Shown in pieces: positions 1-6,621 of a stretch of DNA of 7,183 bases. Under the pieces are notes generated by a model. That model ran no database searches, was not told the origin of the DNA, and worked only from the letters and a program-made list of their open reading frames with translations. Position 1 is the first letter of the stretch; every line of letters begins with the position of its first letter. The stretch is from an uncultured Eubacteriales bacterium (lineage in GTDB: Bacteria > Bacillota > Clostridia > UMGS1810), in the NCBI GenBank assembly GCA_900555295.1, contig USKN01000100.1, positions 1-7,183 of the forward strand. Direction: 5' to 3'. The translations under genes and the position numbers were made by a program.

Positions 1-1161
1 TATTTTACAGTTGCTTACAGCATCTTTTATGTTAATTGCCGCCTGGCCCAACCCTGTAAAATGGTTATTTAAAAATTGTATATCACTCGCTCTGTTTACA
101 TATATTGTTCCAAAATTATTCTCTATGGTTCTTCCGTTCCAATTATTTCGATATGTAGGTCCCTGTCCCGTTGACGCAAAATCGGTAAATTCGGTGTCAA
201 TTGTAAATTGAGTGAATTTAATTCCGTCAAAAACTATGTTATGCACTTTATCGTCAACAGAGCTGCCCATAATAAACATTGCCGTATCAAGCTCAGGTAT
301 TGTAAAAACAGAGTTTTCAATGCTTTCACCTTGTTGGGGCATATAATAAAGTTTTTTTATATTTTTATCAAAATAAAACTCACCGGGTTTATCCAAAAGT
401 TCCAATGCATTTTGAACAAAACAACTTACCGTAGATGTTGCGTACGATGAATTTCCCGTAACATATATTGAATTCCATTTGGGATTGTTAAACTTTACTA
501 TCATTCTGTTTCTGTTGGTTTCATCTTCAATAATATCAACGGGATGCACCAATGTTTTTACCCAGCATCTGTTCCATATAAATTCAACATCCTCTAAATT
601 GTTAAATCTTTGAACATAGTCTTTTGATACATATAATCCGTCACTTGCATACTCCGAATTGCTGTCTTTGTAATTTGACGGTGTAAAAAGTCTTTCGCTT
701 TTTGCAACATATTTTTTATCACCGTCAACATAAAATTCCTCTACATCATCAACATCGGGTAATTCAGCCTCTATCAAATTAGGATATTTTTCGGATTTTT
801 TAAAATTTAAAACTTTTCTCCCACCCGATATAACAGGTAAATCCTTTCCGCGATATATAACATTATGTCCGTTACTTCCGCTGTCGGCAGTTGTAAATTC
901 AAGCATTTTGTCTAAATTATATGTGCCGGGCATAATATTTACTATTATATCCGACTTCATATCATTATTATATTTGCGAACAATATTTTGTGCTGCCTGT
1001 ATAGTTTTTACGGGATTGTCTTGCAATCCCGTATTTAAATCATTGCCGTCAGGTGAAACATATATATTTATTTCGTTGTTTATATCATTTGCATAAACAC
1101 AGTTAAAATTATTAACTGCAACAAAAAATATTGTTAATATTAAAAGAAATTTTCTTTTCAT
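1..1161 (-). CDS. Secreted right-handed beta-helix protein, GH141-like glycoside hydrolase (C-terminus off the window)
   Basis: An uninterrupted frame of 387 codons runs from ATG at 1161 to the left edge with no stop, so the gene is 3'-truncated by the window. The start follows GGGGAG (1168-1173) with a 6-nt spacer and lies 16 nt after the solute-binding protein stop, so it is the next gene of the operon. Residues 1-24 form a signal peptide (KRK, hydrophobic core, VYA before Asn25), with no lipobox. Residues 33-45 (IYVSPDGNDLNTG), a PGTY at 78-81, and ISGGRK at 111-116 are the typical opening of parallel beta-helix polysaccharide-active enzymes. A later stretch near 280-300 (LDKPGEFYFD, then LYYMP) and a beta-helix coil at 359-377 (SDIQFLNNHFTGLG) match the pattern I know from GH141 proteins (alpha-L-fucosidase/xylanase). 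Expected catalytic acids lie beyond the edge, so activity cannot be judged. It could instead be another beta-helix family such as a lyase-like protein. Confidence 0.8.
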   Translation of the reverse strand, partial: MKRKFLLILTIFFVAVNNFNCVYANDINNEINIYVSPDGNDLNTGLQDNPVKTIQAAQNIVRKYNNDMKSDIIVNIMPGTYNLDKMLEFTTADSGSNGHNVIYRGKDLPVISGGRKVLNFKKSEKYPNLIEAELPDVDDVEEFYVDGDKKYVAKSERLFTPSNYKDSNSEYASDGLYVSKDYVQRFNNLEDVEFIWNRCWVKTLVHPVDIIEDETNRNRMIVKFNNPKWNSIYVTGNSSYATSTVSCFVQNALELLDKPGEFYFDKNIKKLYYMPQQGESIENSVFTIPELDTAMFIMGSSVDDKVHNIVFDGIKFTQFTIDTEFTDFASTGQGPTYRNNWNGRTIENNFGTIYVNRASDIQFLNNHFTGLGQAAINIKDAVSNCKI

Positions 1162-1177
1162 TATATTCTCCCCTGTT

Positions 1178-2992
1178 TTATTTTTTATTTGCGATTTCGG
1201 TCATTTCTTTACTCATTTCCTTTATATCAACTATGTCATTAAGCTTTTTGAGAGCATCATTCCACTTTGATTCAAATTCCTTGTCGTCTTTTGCGGCAAA
1301 AGCAAGTTTAAACGGATTTTCCCATTGCTCTCTTTTTGCCCAGAATGTTATAACTTTATCATTTGAGGAGTATATGCTGCTCCACGGGCTGTAATCCGGT
1401 ACACTCGTTTTAACAATATGTTCCGAATCGGTTTTGTATCTTTTGATTGAATCACCAACAGATAACTTATAATTATGGTTATAAATACCCGGTGCCCATC
1501 TTGAATTTTGGGTTGCCATAGTATACCAGGTACCTGCAGTTGCTGTATTTAACCCTATGCCTTTTGTTAAAGAATCATCAAGAGCACTTATATCACCCTC
1601 ATAAAAACGTTTTGCAAATCTTTCATCAGTATATGTTCTTGTTCCGTCTTCATTTTCCGTATACAAACCGTCTTCTTTTGTACCCCAATAAAATACTTCT
1701 TCAAATTCGTCGGAGAAACAAACATTAACCCAATTGAGTGCTTGTATAAACTCATCCTCTGTTAAAGATTTTGTAAATGCAACAGAAAACTGCCATGTAG
1801 GTTTGGTTGCTGCTGCCTTATACTCCGGTTTATTTGGAATATTAACATAGAGCGGTCTGTATCTGTATGGTTTTCCTGCCTTTTTTAAAGCTGCATTTAC
1901 TGTTCCTACGCCTCCAGCATAGTTAATGCAGCAAATTGCATATTGACCGTTATTTACTTTTTCTTTATACATATCGCTTGTATGCATAATAGATTCGGGG
2001 TCAATTACACTGTCACGTATCATTTTGTTTTGAATGCTTGCCGCCTCTTTTATAATATCATCATCTATTAAAATATTTTCTTCGTTTTTATCTATATCCC
2101 AGGCGCCAACATATGTAAGCGGTGCATATCCCATCATATCGGCACCTAAATACGAAAGTGCCTCCCAATTGTCTCCGCCGGAATAGCCGAACGCATATAC
2201 GGGTTTACCGTTTACGGTAAGATTCATATTTTTTATTTTATACATAAAGTCAATATAATCCTGTGTTGTATTAATACCTGTATCAAAAAGTTCATCAGCT
2301 ATCGGACCGTTTTCTTTTTCCGAAAGAGCGGTTATTTCGTCCCATGTTTTTGCCGACGGATAAACTTTTTTTAATATATCATCACGAACATACATAGCCA
2401 TTTGTTCATCTGTATATTGCTTTGCCTGCATTTCATTTATATACTGAATTGTTTGTTCATCGCAGCTTGGCTGAGTTGTTTTATTATTTTCCTGAAGTGC
2501 ATACGGAATGCCGTACAGTTTACCATTGATTTTAAAACCGTCAAGCATATCTTTTGGTATTCTTTTAAGAACATTCGGTGCATATTTTTCAAGCAAATCA
2601 TCACTAATTTCCCATAATTGTTTTGCTTTAACAAGTTTTGCAAAGTGTGTAGGGCCTTGTCCCGCACCGCATATTACAGCATCAGGCATATTATCACCCG
2701 TAAGGAGACGAGAAAGTTTTGTGTCCCACTGTCCGCCGTCATTACCGTATGTGTTTTCAAATGTAATACGCGTTTTATCGTATACATATTTTTGTACTAC
2801 ATTATCTTTTAATTCATTTCCTGCCGTATAATCCGTTCCCTGCGTGTACCATACTGTAAGAGGTAAATCTTTAAGAGGAACAAATTTTCCGTCCTTAACT
2901 TCATAAACTGCGGATGTATCTTTGCCGCACCCGCAAATTGATACAGCAAGTACTGTTGCCGTAACAGTTGCAATTAATTTTTTGAATTTCAT
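1178..2992 (-). CDS. ABC transporter extracellular solute-binding lipoprotein (LplA/YtcQ-type, carbohydrate)
   Basis: This 604-residue protein is the substrate receptor of the transporter. It is expected to be anchored to the outer face of the membrane and to hand an oligosaccharide to the two permeases upstream. Residues 1-22 form a lipoprotein signal: KFKK, a hydrophobic core and ICG before Cys22, the probable lipidated residue (Cys20 also sits in the box). The mature part has features of family 1 binding proteins: a first beta-strand with PLTVWYT (44-50), TGDNMPDAV (99-106) and KINGKLYGIPY (154-164), the usual 'gKlYGiPy' segment. It is longer than B. subtilis LplA (about 500 residues), as many clostridial YtcQ-type proteins are. 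The ATG at 2992 follows AAGGAGA (3002-3008) at good spacing and lies 30 nt after the preceding permease stop. The substrate is not readable from the sequence; plant- or mucin-derived oligosaccharide is an inference from context. Confidence 0.93.
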   Translation of the reverse strand: MKFKKLIATVTATVLAVSICGCGKDTSAVYEVKDGKFVPLKDLPLTVWYTQGTDYTAGNELKDNVVQKYVYDKTRITFENTYGNDGGQWDTKLSRLLTGDNMPDAVICGAGQGPTHFAKLVKAKQLWEISDDLLEKYAPNVLKRIPKDMLDGFKINGKLYGIPYALQENNKTTQPSCDEQTIQYINEMQAKQYTDEQMAMYVRDDILKKVYPSAKTWDEITALSEKENGPIADELFDTGINTTQDYIDFMYKIKNMNLTVNGKPVYAFGYSGGDNWEALSYLGADMMGYAPLTYVGAWDIDKNEENILIDDDIIKEAASIQNKMIRDSVIDPESIMHTSDMYKEKVNNGQYAICCINYAGGVGTVNAALKKAGKPYRYRPLYVNIPNKPEYKAAATKPTWQFSVAFTKSLTEDEFIQALNWVNVCFSDEFEEVFYWGTKEDGLYTENEDGTRTYTDERFAKRFYEGDISALDDSLTKGIGLNTATAGTWYTMATQNSRWAPGIYNHNYKLSVGDSIKRYKTDSEHIVKTSVPDYSPWSSIYSSNDKVITFWAKREQWENPFKLAFAAKDDKEFESKWNDALKKLNDIVDIKEMSKEMTEIANKK

Positions 2993-3022
2993 ATTTTTCG
3001 CTCTCCTTTTTTAAAAAATTTA

Positions 3023-3910
3023 TTATCCTTTAACCGCTCCTAAAGTAACACCTTTAACAAAGTATTTTTGCAGGAACGGGTACACACATAAAATAGGTAC
3101 TGTAGATACTATAAGCATTGCTGATTTTATAGACTCCGAAGTAGTTTGAGCCGTTGATATATCAATACCCATAGCCTGGTCTGCTCCAAGTTGTTTTACC
3201 TGTTCACCCTGCTTTAGTATTCGCATCATAAGATACTGCAAAGTATAAAGCTTTTTATCGGTTACATAATACAAGGTTGTTGAATAATCGTTCCATTGTG
3301 CAACCGCAAGCCAAAGTGCAACGGTTGCAAGAACGGGTTTTGAAAGCGGAATAATTATTTTAAGCATTATTACAAACTCATTTGCTCCGTCAAGCAAAGC
3401 TGATTCTTCAAGCGATTTTGGAAGTTGCTCAATAAATGACTTCATTATTATCATATTATAAAATGAAAATGTAAAAGGCAAAACATATACCCAAAAGCTG
3501 TTTATTAAACCCAAATATCTAAAAAGCACGTATGTTGGAATTACACCTGCATTAAAATACATTGTTACAAGTAAAATTTTATTTATAACAGTTCTGCCTT
3601 TGAGGTTTTCTCTGGTTAATGCATATGCTGCCGAAAAAGTAACAGATAATGCAACTAAAACCGTTAAAAATGTTCTTGCTACAGTAACAACTGTTGCCGT
3701 AAGTATATTAGGATCAGATAAAATTGTTTTAAAATTTATCAAAGTAAATTCTCTCGGATAAATTGTTACTCCGCCGAGGGCAGTATCGGTACCGTCATTG
3801 AACGCAATCGCCAGCTGATTTATGTACGGATATATAAGTACAATACTTAACAATATTAAAAAAACAATATTGCATATATTAAAAACTCTATAACTTTTCG
3901 ATGGTTTCAT
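3023..3910 (-). CDS. ABC carbohydrate transporter permease, YtcP/CarB-type (LplC)
   Basis: This 295-residue inner-membrane protein is the second permease half of the sugar importer. About six transmembrane helices are visible, the first at roughly residues 12-35. The cytoplasmic EAA loop that docks the ATPase is at 169-188: ESALLDGA, then IIIP, a slight variant of the canonical EAA...G...I.LP. The ending YFVKGVTLGAVKG is the characteristic C-terminus of the CarB/YtcP family (COG0395). The frame is open upstream to a GTG at 3928, but I chose ATG 3910. AAGGAG (3919-3924) lies 8 nt before it and falls inside the longer version, so the six extra residues are unlikely to be translated. It sits 69 nt after the LplB-type permease and 30 nt before the binding protein, all in one operon. 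Confidence 0.94.
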   Translation of the reverse strand: MKPSKSYRVFNICNIVFLILLSIVLIYPYINQLAIAFNDGTDTALGGVTIYPREFTLINFKTILSDPNILTATVVTVARTFLTVLVALSVTFSAAYALTRENLKGRTVINKILLVTMYFNAGVIPTYVLFRYLGLINSFWVYVLPFTFSFYNMIIMKSFIEQLPKSLEESALLDGANEFVIMLKIIIPLSKPVLATVALWLAVAQWNDYSTTLYYVTDKKLYTLQYLMMRILKQGEQVKQLGADQAMGIDISTAQTTSESIKSAMLIVSTVPILCVYPFLQKYFVKGVTLGAVKG

Positions 3911-3918
3911 TTTTATTT

Positions 3919-3924
3919 CTCCTT
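3919..3924 (-). promoter_or_regulatory. Ribosome binding site fixing the start of the YtcP-type permease
   Basis: The minus-strand sequence AAGGAG is separated by 8 nt (AAATAAAA) from ATG 3910. A longer reading from GTG 3928 would place this site inside the coding sequence, so it decides in favour of the shorter protein. Confidence 0.8.
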
Positions 3925-3979
3925 GCACTGTTTATTTTTAAGTTACATAAAGAATTTTGCTTAAATAAAGAGTATAATT

Positions 3980-4915
3980 TTACCATAATGACGTATCTGC
4001 CACAATTTTGGAAAATCTGTTAGCTGCCAAAACCAAAACAAGCGAAACAACACTTTGCATAAGCCCGAACGCAGTTGAAAGCGAATACTCTCCGCCTTGT
4101 ATACCTTGTCTGTATATTAATGTATTAATAACGTTTGTTTCATTTTGTGTGTATGCGTTTTGTAATCCGTATACCTGTTCAAAGTTTGCGCTTACAAGTC
4201 CGCCAAGACCCAAAATAAGTACTATTACAATTGTAGATTTTATTGAAGGGAGTGTAATGTATAAAACCTGCTTAAACTTATTACATCCATCCACCTCGGC
4301 AGCTTCATACATTGATGCATCTATGCCCGTTATTGCCGCAAGATAAATAATTGTTCCCCAACCTATCTCTTTCCAAAGTCCGGAGAAAAACATTATAGGG
4401 AGAAAATTTTTACTGTCCATCAATATATTGGTTTTTTCATATCCGCTTCCCAAAAGTACGCTTAACACATTATTTACGGGACCGTCCAAAGCAAACATTG
4501 CATATGTAAGTCCGCACACAGATGCCCATGAAATAAAATGCGGAAAATAGCTTATTGTTTGAACAGTTCGTTTGAATTTTATGTTACTGAGTTCATTAAA
4601 TAATAACGCAAGTATTATTGGGAACGGAAACTTTCCAAACAAACATACAGAGCAATATATAAGTGTGTTTTTTATTGACTGTACAAATTCGGGATATGTA
4701 AATATTGCTTTAAAATTTTTAAGTCCTACCCAAGGACTCGCCATAATTCCGTCAATCGCGTCAAAGTCTTTAAATGCTATTACAATTCCCGCAAGGGGCA
4801 AGTAGCAAAATACCAGCACAGCAATTAATGCCGGAATAAGCAAAAGGTACATATAAAAATTTGAGCTTTCGTTTAAAGATTTAGTTTTCATTGTAGTATT
4901 GAATAATATACTCAA
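3980..4915 (-). CDS. ABC carbohydrate transporter permease, LplB-type
   Basis: This is the first permease half of the importer, 311 residues from TTG 4915. Six transmembrane helices are visible at roughly 22-44, 82-107, 121-141, 172-195, 226-246 and 281-299. The N-terminal run LLLIPAL...YLPLAGIVIAFKDF (25-51) is the hallmark of the LplB family (COG4209). The ATPase-docking EAA loop is intact at 204-223: EAAEVDG, then ITLP. The start is uncertain. TTG 4915 lies 16 nt after the AGGAG at 4932-4936, which is long, and the only ATG (4891, giving MKTKSL and 303 residues) lies about 40 nt from it. A perfect inverted repeat surrounds the TTG and, if folded, would cut the distance from AGGAG to ATG 4891 to about 14 nt. 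The gene is first after the promoter at 4970-4998, so it heads the transport transcript. Confidence 0.93.
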   Translation of the reverse strand: MSILFNTTMKTKSLNESSNFYMYLLLIPALIAVLVFCYLPLAGIVIAFKDFDAIDGIMASPWVGLKNFKAIFTYPEFVQSIKNTLIYCSVCLFGKFPFPIILALLFNELSNIKFKRTVQTISYFPHFISWASVCGLTYAMFALDGPVNNVLSVLLGSGYEKTNILMDSKNFLPIMFFSGLWKEIGWGTIIYLAAITGIDASMYEAAEVDGCNKFKQVLYITLPSIKSTIVIVLILGLGGLVSANFEQVYGLQNAYTQNETNVINTLIYRQGIQGGEYSLSTAFGLMQSVVSLVLVLAANRFSKIVADTSLW

Positions 4916-4927
4916 TTGTATATTATT
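4902..4927 (-). promoter_or_regulatory. Inverted repeat (10-bp stem, 6-nt loop) over the translation start of the LplB-type permease
   Basis: On the minus strand AATAATATAC (4927-4918) is followed by AATTGA (loop, 4917-4912) and GTATATTATT (4911-4902). The two arms are perfect complements. The loop contains the candidate TTG start (4915-4913), and the Shine-Dalgarno AGGAG (4936-4932) lies just upstream of the stem. What is seen is the perfect repeat; a role in start-site choice or in controlling translation is inference. The stem has nine A-T pairs and one G-C pair, so it would be only marginally stable. In AT-rich DNA a chance origin cannot be excluded. Confidence 0.5.
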
Positions 4928-4931
4928 ACCG

Positions 4932-4938
4932 CTCCTTT
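4932..4938 (-). promoter_or_regulatory. Shine-Dalgarno sequence of the transporter's first gene, with unusual spacing
   Basis: AAAGGAG is the only strong ribosome binding site ahead of the LplB-type permease. It is 16 nt from TTG 4915 and 40 nt from ATG 4891, both longer than the usual 5-10 nt. An in-frame ATA at 4921 would be at 10 nt, but ATA starts are very rare. Confidence 0.6.
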
Positions 4939-4969
4939 CCTTAATGTATAAAATGTTTACCTTAATTAA

Positions 4970-4998
4970 ATTATATCACGGCAAAAACGCACGTTCAA
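4970..4998 (-). promoter_or_regulatory. Sigma-A type promoter with extended -10, for the transporter operon
   Basis: On the minus strand TTGAAC (4998-4993) is separated by exactly 17 nt from TATAAT (4975-4970), and TG one base before the -10 (TGATATAAT) makes it an extended -10 element. Transcription would begin near 4963, giving a leader of roughly 48 nt to TTG 4915. It lies in the 104-nt gap after the kinase stop. This suggests that the transporter and hydrolase genes can be expressed separately from the two-component genes, and it is the natural target for the AraC-type regulator. No operator repeat that I would assign to that regulator is evident. Confidence 0.75.
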
Positions 4999-5019
4999 TT
5001 TAAAAATCCTTGTATTTAT

Positions 5020-6621
5020 TTAAATATTTATGTTGGGTATTTTAATTGTTACTGTTGTGCCCTTGCCTATTGTACTGTTAATTTCCACATTACTTTCACT
5101 GCCGTAAAAAAGCTTTATTCTTGAACAAGTATTTTTTATACCTATATGCTTCTTCTTTTTATATTCGCTGCTTTTTAAATCATCAACGTTAAAACCGTTT
5201 CCGTTATCTGTAATGCAAAAAACTATCATATCATCTTTTATTACACCATCTATGCTTATATAACCGTTACAGTTACCGTTAATGCCGTGTAAAACAGCAT
5301 TTTCTATAAACGGTTGAAAGAAATGCTGTATTGTTTTTTGATGCATTATTTTGCTGTCTATATTGATTATATATTTATAATCAATCTCGTGAATCATAGA
5401 TATGAGCTGCAAATATTTTTCTATAAGTTTTAATTCGTCTTCAATTGTATAGTTATCGTAAAGATTATTTATTGAGAGTCGGTAATACTCTACCATAATA
5501 TCAATTTTTTCAACCAATTCGGGACATTTTTCTATACAATTCCATTTTATAACCGATAAAGAATTATACAACAGATGAGGATTTATTTGAAGCTGGGCGT
5601 ATGCCAACTGAAGGCTTGAATTGTATTTTACCAGTTCGTTTTTTTCATTATCCTTTCTCTCAATATCATTAATCAGCTGCTTGACCTTTAAAAAGACATC
5701 ATACAATTCATCATTCTCATCAATTTGTAATTCACTTAAATTATTATGTAATTTTTCGTTTCTTACAAAATCAAAAAATTCATACAGTTTTTTTGTTAAT
5801 TTTGCTGTGGTATTGTTTGCCATTGCCGATGAGATTACCAAAAGCAAAACAATTGCAATAAACCCTATGGCATAAAAAGGTAAAAATATTCTTAATACTT
5901 CGGAACGCGGAATGCTTATTTTTAAATACTGTCCGCTTATAAGAGGCTGAAATATAGTAAATCTCATTTTGGATTTTGGCGCTTGATTTACTATTTCAAC
6001 ATTTTGAGAACCGATACCTGTATTGGGATAATATATATTTATATTCAAAAAATTACGAAGTGTAATATTATCAATAGAACAAAATACAATAAGCACATTA
6101 TCATCAGTGCTTAAATTTGAACAAACAGAGGTATCCTTATCCGTCACCACCCACATATTATCAAAATTGTCCATATTCATAATATCATTAAATACTTTTT
6201 TATCCAATTCGCTAACATACCGCACATAATCACTTCTGTACAAATTGTAATTATCATGGTATATTCTTATTTTTACTCTTTCGCCGTTATATGAATTATA
6301 GTATTTGTTACAGTATTCGTTAATTTCGTTCAGCAAATTTATTTTTTCCGAGAAATCATTTTTATTTGCATTCTTTAAAAATTCTTGTGCATATCCGTCA
6401 TTTACTATGTTGTTTAAAACATGTTCCAAATATGTAAATTGCATATTTATAAACTGTGCGTTATTAATACTTCCGTAATCTATACTGTTATACAACCGGT
6501 TCCATCTGTTAAGAGAAAAAAATGTAATTAAAACAACTATTGTTATGGTTATCGGAATAAATGAATATTTCATAATTTTATTTCTGAAAGATTGTTTGAT
6601 GGAGTGCTCGCTATTTTTCAT
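5020..6621 (-). CDS. Sensor histidine kinase, YesM/LytS-type (His_kinase PF06580 family)
   Basis: This 533-residue membrane kinase is paired with the regulator immediately upstream. It has one helix at about 20-38, an extracytoplasmic sensor region at about 39-245 that I cannot assign to a named fold, and a second helix at about 246-268. Then comes a divergent HAMP-like stretch without the usual proline, and a coiled linker. The phospho-acceptor is His349 in QINPHLLYNSLS, with Leu where most members have Phe (NPHFLYN). The ATPase domain follows: N-box FIENAVLHG (Asn441), G1 box DNGNGF from Asp472, G2 HIGIKN at 492-497, and the final GKGTTVTI. The frame is open to an ATG at 6645, but ATG 6621 follows GGAGG (6630-6634) by 8 nt and is preferred. 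It overlaps the regulator's stop by 11 nt, which indicates translational coupling. The signal is probably a sugar or the loaded binding protein, by analogy only. Confidence 0.94.
   Translation of the reverse strand: MKNSEHSIKQSFRNKIMKYSFIPITITIVVLITFFSLNRWNRLYNSIDYGSINNAQFINMQFTYLEHVLNNIVNDGYAQEFLKNANKNDFSEKINLLNEINEYCNKYYNSYNGERVKIRIYHDNYNLYRSDYVRYVSELDKKVFNDIMNMDNFDNMWVVTDKDTSVCSNLSTDDNVLIVFCSIDNITLRNFLNINIYYPNTGIGSQNVEIVNQAPKSKMRFTIFQPLISGQYLKISIPRSEVLRIFLPFYAIGFIAIVLLLVISSAMANNTTAKLTKKLYEFFDFVRNEKLHNNLSELQIDENDELYDVFLKVKQLINDIERKDNEKNELVKYNSSLQLAYAQLQINPHLLYNSLSVIKWNCIEKCPELVEKIDIMVEYYRLSINNLYDNYTIEDELKLIEKYLQLISMIHEIDYKYIINIDSKIMHQKTIQHFFQPFIENAVLHGINGNCNGYISIDGVIKDDMIVFCITDNGNGFNVDDLKSSEYKKKKHIGIKNTCSRIKLFYGSESNVEINSTIGKGTTVTIKIPNINI

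Noticed and set aside
908..1394. Plus-strand open frames opposite the beta-helix and binding-protein genes
   Set aside because: They have hydrophobic, low-complexity translations typical of antisense reading of AT-rich genes, no ribosome binding sites and no recognisable domains.
2437..2667. Minus-strand 76-codon frame nested in the binding-protein gene
   Set aside because: It lies wholly inside a well-supported gene in another frame and has no domain or supporting start signal.
3931..3969. Inverted repeat between the two permease genes (arms 3931-3942 and 3960-3969) as a terminator or processing hairpin
   Set aside because: The stem is almost all A-T with a 2-nt bulge and a 17-nt loop, and no U-tract follows on the transcribed strand. 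It is expected by chance in this composition.
4976..4998. CcpA catabolite-response (cre) site in the promoter spacer
   Set aside because: Neither strand fits the TGNAANCGNTNNCA pattern; the required G and spacing before the CG are missing.
5021..5030. Palindrome TAAATATTTA at the kinase stop codon as an operator or terminator
   Set aside because: It is a short, purely A-T palindrome without a T-run. Such sequences are common in AT-rich DNA.
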